Shown here one piece after another: positions 1 through 6,914 of a stretch of DNA of 64,000 nt; position 1 is the stretch's first letter, and each line of letters starts with the position of its first letter. Location of the stretch: positions 1-64,000 of the forward strand of contig CAXTRR010000018.1 of NCBI GenBank assembly GCA_964246795.1. The letters run 5' to 3'. Origin of the DNA: Terriglobus sp964246795. GTDB taxonomy: Bacteria > Acidobacteriota > Terriglobia > Terriglobales > Acidobacteriaceae. Made by a program: the position numbers and the translations under genes. The notes beneath the pieces are model-generated. The model did not search any database. It saw only the letters and a program-made list of their open reading frames with translations, and had not been told where the DNA came from.

Positions 1-682
1 GGCCCGCACCCAGCCCCGCAAAGAATCTCCCGTCGAGATGAAATGCCCCAGCTGGAAAGCTGAAGGCTCGAGCCGCGGAGAAGTGCGTGAAGCCCACTGC
101 AATGGCAGCGCCCAGCGTGAGCAGCACCACGACGCCAAGCACGCGCGTAACCTGGCCGATGCGCCCGATCGGCTGCAGCAGCAACGCCGTGATGATCACC
201 AGCGCCGTTACAGCCAGAGCGGAGAGCGTTATGCGTGAGGCACCCGGCAGGAACCATCCCGCGTACTGAGCGAAGCCGATGCATCCAGAAGCGATGGAGA
301 GCGGCGCGGAGAAGAGCAATTGCCAGGCATAAAGAAAGCTGAGGAGGCGGCCCGTCCGTGGCGGATAGGCCGCCTGCAGGTAAGCGTATGACCCGCCGGC
401 GCGCGGATACGCCGTGCCCAGTTCGCTCCAGGCGCAGCCATCGCAGAGCGAGAGTAGCGCGCCGCCAATCCAGCCCAGCATGGCCTGCGGGCCGCCCATG
501 GCGGTGACGATGAGCGGCAATGTAATGAACGGGCCCACTCCCACCATGTCAATGATGTTGGCGCCCAGCGCGGCCGTGGCGGAGAGGCCCCGCTCCAACG
601 GAGGCGCAGACACGTTTGCACGTGCGTTCGTCTGTTTACTTGCAATCTTCGTGCTTCGCTCGCCCGGCATGCGTGCCTGCAT
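1..682 (-). CDS. APC-family amino acid permease (3' end beyond window)
   Basis: The reading frame runs without a stop from an ATG at 682 to the window edge, giving about 227 residues of an integral membrane protein. Residues about 32-60 read GLSATAALGANIIDMVGVGP, the glycine-rich first helix of APC-superfamily transporters, followed by ITLPLIVTAMGG and a second helix; the PRAGGSYAYLQ motif of the family follows, and then hydrophobic helices up to the edge. It would sit in the inner membrane and carry an amino acid or amine. The ATG lies one base past the stop of the ArgH-like lyase gene upstream, so the two are probably co-transcribed and translationally coupled, suggesting transport of the lyase's substrate or product. 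Substrate cannot be told from this part. The family call is firm, the substrate is unknown. Confidence 0.82.
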   Translation of the reverse strand, partial: MQARMPGERSTKIASKQTNARANVSAPPLERGLSATAALGANIIDMVGVGPFITLPLIVTAMGGPQAMLGWIGGALLSLCDGCAWSELGTAYPRAGGSYAYLQAAYPPRTGRLLSFLYAWQLLFSAPLSIASGCIGFAQYAGWFLPGASRITLSALAVTALVIITALLLQPIGRIGQVTRVLGVVVLLTLGAAIAVGFTHFSAARAFSFPAGAFHLDGRFFAGLGAG

Positions 683-683
683 G

Positions 684-2183
684 CTACAGGGTGGTTGCTC
701 GTGCCGCTACCGTGGCGTGCAGTGCCACGCGAGTCTGATGCAGATGCTGGCGTTCAGCCACGAGCCACTCTTCATGCTGGGCCTGCTGAGCATGCGCTCG
801 CGCGATCTCTGGCAGCAGGGCTTCCGGCGCCGGGCCACCTGAGATGCGGCGCACTGCAATGAAGTGCTCCGGATCGACCGCCGCAAGAATTTTCTCTTGC
901 GAGATCGTCAGCGACTCCGCCTGAAGCCGCCGATGCACATTCCTGGAAAGCGCGGGCAGGTCATCATCGCCGGCAGTCCGTGCCTGCTGCACGGCCGCGG
1001 AGACAATGGCGTGTGCATGGTGGAAGCTGATCCCGAGATCGCGCACCAGTGTGTCCGCAAGCTCGGTCACGGTAAGAAATCCGCGCTCACAGCGGGTCCG
1101 CATGCGGTCCGTGTTGAAGGCCGCTTCAGAGAGTGCGCCGCTGAGCAGCAGCAGGGCGCGCTCCGCATCCGCAAAGGCCATCGCGACGAGAGGCTGCAGC
1201 GAATCTTCACCATCATTCATGTCGGCATAGGGGGTGTTGTGCAGCGCATTCAGCACGGATTGTGCTTCGGTCATGGCGCGCGACGCGAGAATGCGCGTGT
1301 GCTCCAGCGGTACGGGATTGCGCTTTTGCGGCATGATGCTGCTGATCTGCACATAGCCGTCGGAGAGACGCAGATAGCCGAACTCACTGGTCGACCAGAG
1401 CAGCATCTCCTGTGTAAACCGACCCAGCGAAAGCATGGCTGTGGCCAGGACGCTGCAGGCTTCCGCAATGTAGTCGATCGACGCAATGGCACCGTAGGAG
1501 TTCACCACCAGCCCACGAAAGCCGAGCAGTTGAGCAGTGACTGCGCGATCGATAGGGAAGCCTGTCGTGGTGATTGCGCAAGCACCCAACGGCGACTGGT
1601 TTACCCGCGCGTAGCAGGCTTGAATGCGCTCTGTGTCTCGCTCCAGTACCTCGATATAAGCCATCATAAAATGACCGAGCGTCGTGGGTTGCGCCGGCTG
1701 GTTGTGGGTGTAGGCCGGCATGAGTGCGCCACTGTGCTGCCCGGCAATGGTGTGCAGTGTGGTCCGCAGTGCCAGGTTGGCTTGTATCGTTTGCAGCAGG
1801 CGTTCGCGCAGCACCATGCGATACATCGTGAGGTCAACGTCGTTGCGCGAGCGCGCGGTGTGAATGCGTCCGGCGTTTTCCTTACCGGCGATTTCAGCGA
1901 GCCTGCGTTCCACCAGGAAGAAGAGGTCTTCCACGCTGCCGTCATATTCGCACGTGCCCAGTTCGAATAAATCGAGTGCATGTATCGCGCGCAAGCAAGC
2001 CGTGGCGCACGCGGCAGAGAGGATGCCCTGGCGCTCCAGCATGAGCACGTGCGCCAGGTCGATTTCGACAAGCACGGGCAGAAAGAATCGCTGGGCATCG
2101 GCAAAGACATGCTTCAGAACAGTGTCGCGGTAGACGGGCGACGGGAAGGCAGAGCTGTTTGTACTTTCACCTGAGGTGTTCAT
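684..2183 (-). CDS. argH: argininosuccinate lyase family protein (ArgH-like)
   Basis: A 499-residue member of the fumarase/aspartase superfamily, closest in pattern to argininosuccinate lyase, which splits argininosuccinate to arginine and fumarate in the cytoplasm. Family motifs visible in order: HTARSRND (about residue 108), YTHNQPAQPTTLGH with the helper His (about 158), PLGA..TTGFPIDR (about 198), and the catalytic-serine loop SSIMPQKRNP (about 281). Departures from standard ArgH include NDVD in place of NDQVAT, Asn for Leu in the THLQ motif and MNDGEDSLQPL in place of the usual KDMQEDKEPL-type segment. No argG or other arginine gene is nearby; a permease gene follows. A related ArgH-fold C-N lyase with another amino-acid substrate is therefore possible. 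Starts at ATG 2183. Confidence 0.75.
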   Translation of the reverse strand: MNTSGESTNSSAFPSPVYRDTVLKHVFADAQRFFLPVLVEIDLAHVLMLERQGILSAACATACLRAIHALDLFELGTCEYDGSVEDLFFLVERRLAEIAGKENAGRIHTARSRNDVDLTMYRMVLRERLLQTIQANLALRTTLHTIAGQHSGALMPAYTHNQPAQPTTLGHFMMAYIEVLERDTERIQACYARVNQSPLGACAITTTGFPIDRAVTAQLLGFRGLVVNSYGAIASIDYIAEACSVLATAMLSLGRFTQEMLLWSTSEFGYLRLSDGYVQISSIMPQKRNPVPLEHTRILASRAMTEAQSVLNALHNTPYADMNDGEDSLQPLVAMAFADAERALLLLSGALSEAAFNTDRMRTRCERGFLTVTELADTLVRDLGISFHHAHAIVSAAVQQARTAGDDDLPALSRNVHRRLQAESLTISQEKILAAVDPEHFIAVRRISGGPAPEALLPEIARAHAQQAQHEEWLVAERQHLHQTRVALHATVAARATTL

Positions 2184-2248
2184 TCAGAGATCTTTCAAAG
2201 GAAGAAGGTGAATGCCGGAACTCTTTATGCGTGCTCGCGTACCTTCAA

Positions 2249-2345
2249 GGTGTCATCCTGAAGAGCCGGCGACAAAGGATCTGCTTTCTCCCCGAAATGG
2301 ACAGGTCCTTCGAGAGCAGATCTTTACTACGTAAAGGATGACACC
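2249..2345. repeat. REP-like imperfect palindrome
   Basis: The 97 bases between the lyase and receptor genes form a large imperfect palindrome. The outer arms GGTGTCATCCT (2249-2259) and AGGATGACACC (2335-2345) are perfect inverted repeats, and inner arms around AGGATCTGCT and AGCAGATCTT (2276-2285 and 2315-2324) pair as well. The TGTCATCCTGA...AAGGATCTGC wording is typical of dispersed intergenic repeats in several bacterial groups. It could also act as an RNA hairpin at the junction of the two minus-strand genes. No coding sequence is seen here. Confidence 0.65.
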
Positions 2346-2382
2346 CAGCCAAAGACAGGATGGCACCCGCCAGCAAACGCTT

Positions 2383-5280
2383 TTAAAACTCGATGCGTGC
2401 TCCGAACTGCAAGATGCGCGCCTCCAGAAGCGTGCTTGTTGGCAGCAGCGAAGGAGCCGCTGTCACCACGCCCTGCGCGTTCACGTTTGCCACGGTATTG
2501 ATACTGGTCACGTTCGTACGATTCAGCAGGTTGTTGGCTTCCACAAAGATCTTGGGCTGGACGCGTTCGAAGAAGGTGCCAAAGGTGCGCGTAAAGCGGG
2601 CATCCGCCTGCACGATCACAGGTCCGCGCAGAGTGTTGCGGCCGACAAACAGGGGGCGCTGTTGACCGGCTGACAGCGAATCTCCATTTAAGTTCGTGCC
2701 TGTTGTCTCGTTCTGCGCATCACCGCTGGTGGCCACCACTGTAAAGGCGATGTTGTTACCCCGCAGCAGCCCATTTGCATAGCGGTTGCTCATGTGCGGC
2801 ACGCCCTCATAGACCGTCGAGATATTGAAGGCATTCGGCCGATTCACGGAGCTATTCCCCCGGTCGCGCTTGCGGTTGGTCGGGTCTTCAATCAGGTTGG
2901 AGAACTCATAGGTATTCGCTTCGGGCGTGTCGCTCAACGCGTGGGACCAGGTGTAGTTGGCGATAGTGGTCAGCCCCGCCGAGAGCCGGTGCGTGTAGCT
3001 GGCGATCAATGCGTGGTAGCTCGAATTCGAGCCGATGTCGATATAGCGAATGCCGTTGAAGCGGGTGTCCACGCGAGCCGTGCCGAAGATGGGTCGGCCA
3101 TCTGCCAGTGCGGTCGAGCCCGGGAGGAGGTTGCTGTTGCGCAGGTATTGCAAATGCCGGCCGTTGGTCAGAACGTAGCCGAGCGTGAGCGTGTCGTTCT
3201 TATAGAGCTGCTGCTCCACCTGCGCATTCACATTCCAGGTGTACTCATTCTTAAAGTTGGGCGTAAGCGCATAAGGCGTGGGCGTGGGGAAGCTGGCGGA
3301 TTGACCCGGGTTGAACGATCCTGGAAAGGCAGGAGATCCCGCGGCGGTGGGGCCAAGCGTGGTGATCAGGTTGCCGCTCGTGGTGGAGCCGTTGCTGTAG
3401 AGGGGGTTGTAGTAGGTGTTTGTGGGCGTCGGCTCATAGAACATCCCGCCGCTCAGCCGCATCACCATTCCCTCGCGCGGTGTATACGCAAAGCCGATAC
3501 GGGGAGCGAAGTTGCCCAAAGGGGTGCGGAACGATTGCGTCGTAGTCAGTGGCGCGTTGGCCTGGCCATCCGGCGCACGGTACTGGTCATCGCGTACGCC
3601 ATAGGTAGCGGTCAGTTTGTGCGTAAGCTGCCAGGTGTCCTGCGCAAAGAAATCGAAGAAAATTGTGCGGTAGCCCGCGCCCGGATGGCCGATGGAGAAC
3701 TGCACGTTGCTGTACGACCGTGTGTTGGTGCCGTTCTTCGCGGCAGTGTACGCGGCAAGCGTGGGAAAGGTGTACAGCGTAAACACGTCTGCCAACTGGG
3801 TATCGTTGTTCTTCTGAAAACCGGTACCGAACTTGAAGGAGTGGCCACCACGTATCAACGTGATGTTGTCGTTGAAGGATGGGATCTTTTCCTGAAACTT
3901 GTCGCCGACGCCGTTGCTGCCGCCAAAGCCATTTACCACGCCAGTGATGGCGATCATGGCGCCCGCGCCGGTGCTGGCTCCGGCAAAGTGCGCCTGGTTG
4001 CGGTACGGCCACGAGCCGCGGAACTCATTGAGCAGGTTGGGTGAGAAGGCCGTGACGAGTTGTGCGCCGATGATGTGCGCGCGGTCCTGGAAGTCGGACT
4101 CCGCACTCAGCGCGTACAGACCGCCCACGTTGGTGTTGTAAGGGTAGTTATTGCGGAAATAGTTGTAACGGACGAATCCATTGTTTTTTGTATTGATAGT
4201 AAAGTCGCCACGAACATCCACCCATTGCGCGCGCTGCACCTGTGGCGCGGTGTTGAAGTCGGCTGCTGGTACACCCAATGTCACCAGCGCTGCCTGGTTT
4301 GCCTGTGTTACGGTGACGGCCTGCGGATTGCCGCGCTTCAACTTTTCATATGCGCCGAAGAGGAAGACGCGGTTACGGAGAACGGGGCCGCCGGCCCGCG
4401 CAACATAGTCGTCCACGTGCAGATCGGGCTTGGGCTTGTAACCAACCGCGCCCGGTGTGCAGTTTTGCAGCAGGGGGCAACTGCTGGCAGCCTTGGGCCT
4501 CCAGATGTACTGCAGCGCGCCATGCAGCGTGTTGGTGCCCGCGGGTGTTAGCACGTTATAGATGATGCCGGCGGTGTTGCCGAACTCCGGTGTGAACGCG
4601 TTGCTGATCGTGACGACGGAATCGGTATAGCTGTCAGAGATGGCGAAAAGGCGCAGGCCGTAGCGGTCACTCTCCGTATCCACCATGCCGTCCAGCTGGT
4701 AGTTGATGCGGTCCACCAGGCCATTGGTGTTCAGTGTGCGCGGCACACCGTTTTCCGGGTTGGGATGGCCGGAAACGCCCGGCTGCAGAAGGATGAAATT
4801 GTACGGATTGCGTGAGGTGAGCGGCAGGTTCTGAGTCTCCACGGTGGAGATGGTCCGGCTCAGGTCCACACGCGTGGTTTCCAGGATGGGCGGATCTGCG
4901 GACACCTCGACGGTGGTGGCCACCGTGCCTGCTTTCAGCGCTTCATCCACGGTCAGATCCGTGCCTGCCTCCACGCGGATGTTCGTCTGAGTAAATGGCG
5001 CGAAGGAAGACGACGTCGCCGTAATGGAGTAAACGCCCAGCGGCAAATTGGCTGCCAGATAACGGCCATCGTTATCCGTGGTCAACTCGCGCGTGAAGCC
5101 GTTCAACGTGTTCTTCACAACAACCGCCGCATTGGGGACAGGGGAACCACTGCTGTCAGTGATCTGGCCGCGGAGTGTACCGTTGATGGAATTGGATTGC
5201 GCCAAGAGTCCCGAGCCGGTGCCGTAGGTGGAAAGTGACATCAAGGCCAGAGCTATGGACAAACGGTGGATGCAAGTCAT
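2383..5280 (-). CDS. TonB-dependent receptor with N-terminal carboxypeptidase-regulatory-like domain
   Basis: A 965-residue outer-membrane receptor of the type abundant in Acidobacteriota. A signal peptide (about residues 1-28, ending LLAQ) precedes a CarboxypepD_reg-like/Cna-B fold (about 33-115, GTLRGQITDSSGSPVPNAAV), a plug-like region (about 120-250, with LPLTSRNPYNFILLQPGV and QLDGMVDTES) and a long beta-barrel with alternating aromatic strands ending in FGARIEF, a C-terminal phenylalanine as expected for BamA recognition. The start ATG at 5280 has a good GGAGGG ribosome site. No TonB box could be picked out with certainty. The family normally imports large organic ligands such as oligosaccharides; the substrate here is unknown. 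The gene stands alone with no SusD partner nearby. Confidence 0.9.
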   Translation of the reverse strand: MTCIHRLSIALALMSLSTYGTGSGLLAQSNSINGTLRGQITDSSGSPVPNAAVVVKNTLNGFTRELTTDNDGRYLAANLPLGVYSITATSSSFAPFTQTNIRVEAGTDLTVDEALKAGTVATTVEVSADPPILETTRVDLSRTISTVETQNLPLTSRNPYNFILLQPGVSGHPNPENGVPRTLNTNGLVDRINYQLDGMVDTESDRYGLRLFAISDSYTDSVVTISNAFTPEFGNTAGIIYNVLTPAGTNTLHGALQYIWRPKAASSCPLLQNCTPGAVGYKPKPDLHVDDYVARAGGPVLRNRVFLFGAYEKLKRGNPQAVTVTQANQAALVTLGVPAADFNTAPQVQRAQWVDVRGDFTINTKNNGFVRYNYFRNNYPYNTNVGGLYALSAESDFQDRAHIIGAQLVTAFSPNLLNEFRGSWPYRNQAHFAGASTGAGAMIAITGVVNGFGGSNGVGDKFQEKIPSFNDNITLIRGGHSFKFGTGFQKNNDTQLADVFTLYTFPTLAAYTAAKNGTNTRSYSNVQFSIGHPGAGYRTIFFDFFAQDTWQLTHKLTATYGVRDDQYRAPDGQANAPLTTTQSFRTPLGNFAPRIGFAYTPREGMVMRLSGGMFYEPTPTNTYYNPLYSNGSTTSGNLITTLGPTAAGSPAFPGSFNPGQSASFPTPTPYALTPNFKNEYTWNVNAQVEQQLYKNDTLTLGYVLTNGRHLQYLRNSNLLPGSTALADGRPIFGTARVDTRFNGIRYIDIGSNSSYHALIASYTHRLSAGLTTIANYTWSHALSDTPEANTYEFSNLIEDPTNRKRDRGNSSVNRPNAFNISTVYEGVPHMSNRYANGLLRGNNIAFTVVATSGDAQNETTGTNLNGDSLSAGQQRPLFVGRNTLRGPVIVQADARFTRTFGTFFERVQPKIFVEANNLLNRTNVTSINTVANVNAQGVVTAAPSLLPTSTLLEARILQFGARIEF

Positions 5281-5442
5281 TTGGACCCTCCAAAGGCCGA
5301 AGAAGCGGTGAAAACTGGCCTTGTGGTGCGACAGCAGGTTAACTTTTCAGTCCCTTGGCTAACTTTCCTCGCGTTATGGAGAAAGGGGAGCCTTGCGGAA
5401 GTCGTGCCGGATTACTTAAGGGTACTGAACATCGGCTAAAGT

Positions 5443-6708
5443 TCAACAGAGCAGCTCGGCGTCCATTGCCGACAGCGCCACCGCCACCGCTCCATACAGC
5501 TGAGCTTCGGTGCCCAGGGATGAGGAGCGCAGGGCCGGTCGAGCAATCTGATTCTCCTTGAGCTTCGCTTCGGTCGCGCGGCACAATGCCCGGTGCGATC
5601 CCACACCGCCGCCAAGGACCACCATCTGCGGATTCAGCAGCAGGGAGATCGTGGTGATGGTATCCGCCAAAATGCGCGCGGTCTCGGTGAGCACTTCCAG
5701 CGCTAGCACGTGCCCTTCTTCCGCAAGGTCAAAGATTTGTGAGGTGCGCAACGGCATGAGGCTCTGATGAGCGGAGCGGCGATCACGGCGCAGAATCTTC
5801 CGCCAGTTCGCCTCCACACCAGCGCCACCAATTGCCTGTTCCAGTTGACCTGTCTCTTCCATGCGGACCGTGTGCCGGGGTGCGCCCGTAACGGGCAGGT
5901 AGCCCACTTCACCGGCGGACCAGCTGGCGCCCCGAAGCAGGGCCCCGCGCAGAAAGACTCCCGCGCCCACACCCGTGCCCATGGCGATGAAAATAAAGTC
6001 ATCCATCCCACGCGCCACACCTTCCGCGCGCTCCCCGAGCGCGGCAAGGTTCGTATCGTTGTCCACAGTGCAGCGCACCCGCAGTTCCCGCTCGGCCATC
6101 TCCCGAAGCGGCAACTCGCTCCAGCCTTGCAGATTGGGCGCGGCCAGAACAACACCTCGGTCCACATCGGTGATGCCCGGCGCACCGATGCATAGATGGC
6201 GGATGCGTGTAGACAGTCCACTTTGTTTTGTCATCTCCTGCAGTCCTGTTTGCATCAGGCTGAGGATGGCTCGTGGTGTTTTTTGCCGCTCGCCCAGGTG
6301 TGTGGCCCATTGTGCCAGGGATCTTCCGTTGGCATCGGCAAGCATCATGCGCAGTCGTGTGCCGCCCACGTCCGCGGCAGCTACAAAGCCGTGCCGCGCG
6401 TTGAAGTGCAGCAACCCTGGGGGCCTGCCACCGCTTGATTCCCCGTCGCCGATACCTTCTACCAGTCCAAGGCTCTCCAGCTGCGCCGTGGCCACGGAAA
6501 CTGTTGTGGCGGACAGACCGGAGTAACGCACCAGATCGGCTTTCGAACAGGGACTGTGGGTGCGCAGCAACCGGAGCAGCATGCGGCAGTTCACCTTGCG
6601 TAGTTGCTCCGGGCGCGACGCCTCCCCAATTCGCCCAGGCACCCGGACGGAGACAGGCAGTTTACCTGTGAATCTGCGCCGGGGAGGACTTTTTAGACGA
6701 GGAGCCAT
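5443..6708 (-). CDS. ROK-family transcriptional regulator lacking the zinc motif
   Basis: About 421 residues from ATG 6708 (an upstream in-frame start at 6804 would add 32 unlikely residues). An N-terminal winged helix-turn-helix (about residues 30-85: LRTHSPCSKADLVRYSGLSA then SLGLVEG) is followed by a sugar-kinase-like ROK domain with the nucleotide motif DVGGTRLRMMLAD, the catalytic-like DNDTNLAALGE and MGTGVGAGVFLRG. The usual GH...CGxxGCxE zinc-binding stretch is replaced by GYLPVTGAPRHTVRMEETGQ, without any of the cysteines, so it probably has no kinase activity and an altered fold there. It is divergent from the PIG-L deacetylase gene, its likely target; a pair of 11-base direct repeats lies between them. 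The effector is probably a sugar, by family. Confidence 0.85.
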   Translation of the reverse strand: MAPRLKSPPRRRFTGKLPVSVRVPGRIGEASRPEQLRKVNCRMLLRLLRTHSPCSKADLVRYSGLSATTVSVATAQLESLGLVEGIGDGESSGGRPPGLLHFNARHGFVAAADVGGTRLRMMLADANGRSLAQWATHLGERQKTPRAILSLMQTGLQEMTKQSGLSTRIRHLCIGAPGITDVDRGVVLAAPNLQGWSELPLREMAERELRVRCTVDNDTNLAALGERAEGVARGMDDFIFIAMGTGVGAGVFLRGALLRGASWSAGEVGYLPVTGAPRHTVRMEETGQLEQAIGGAGVEANWRKILRRDRRSAHQSLMPLRTSQIFDLAEEGHVLALEVLTETARILADTITTISLLLNPQMVVLGGGVGSHRALCRATEAKLKENQIARPALRSSSLGTEAQLYGAVAVALSAMDAELLC

Positions 6709-6813
6709 GCTGGTTGCGAAGAGTTTATACGCAACCTGGAGAAAGTCAAAATGACCTACCAAGACATCTAGCGGGCGGCAGCAGATTTGTAGGCTGGGAG
6801 GCATCTTCGTCTT

Positions 6814-6845
6814 CAGTTCTCGGGATATCTCGTCCAGTTCTCGGG
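6814..6845. promoter_or_regulatory. candidate operator: two direct repeats 21 bp apart
   Basis: CAGTTCTCGGG occurs at 6814-6824 and again at 6835-6845, exactly 21 bases start to start, that is two helical turns. They lie in the gap between the divergent ROK regulator and the PIG-L deacetylase genes. That placement and phasing are what one expects of paired operator half-sites on one face of the helix. Assignment to the ROK regulator is inference. Confidence 0.4.
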
Positions 6846-6914
6846 TGAATCTGCTTTATGGGAGTCAGCCATGCAGTACATTCCATGTACGGGAAGAGTG
6901 AAGAGGTATTTTGA

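Noticed and set aside
229..645. Minus-strand frame of 138 codons
   Set aside because: Out of frame with the clear APC permease reading, and without membrane segments or motifs.
864..1970. Long plus-strand open frame (368 codons)
   Set aside because: It is antisense to the ArgH-like gene and has no family motifs; the GC-rich third positions keep such frames open.
2794..4044. Long plus-strand open frame (416 codons)
   Set aside because: Antisense to the TonB-dependent receptor, rich in Arg/Val/Gly and without any recognisable domain.
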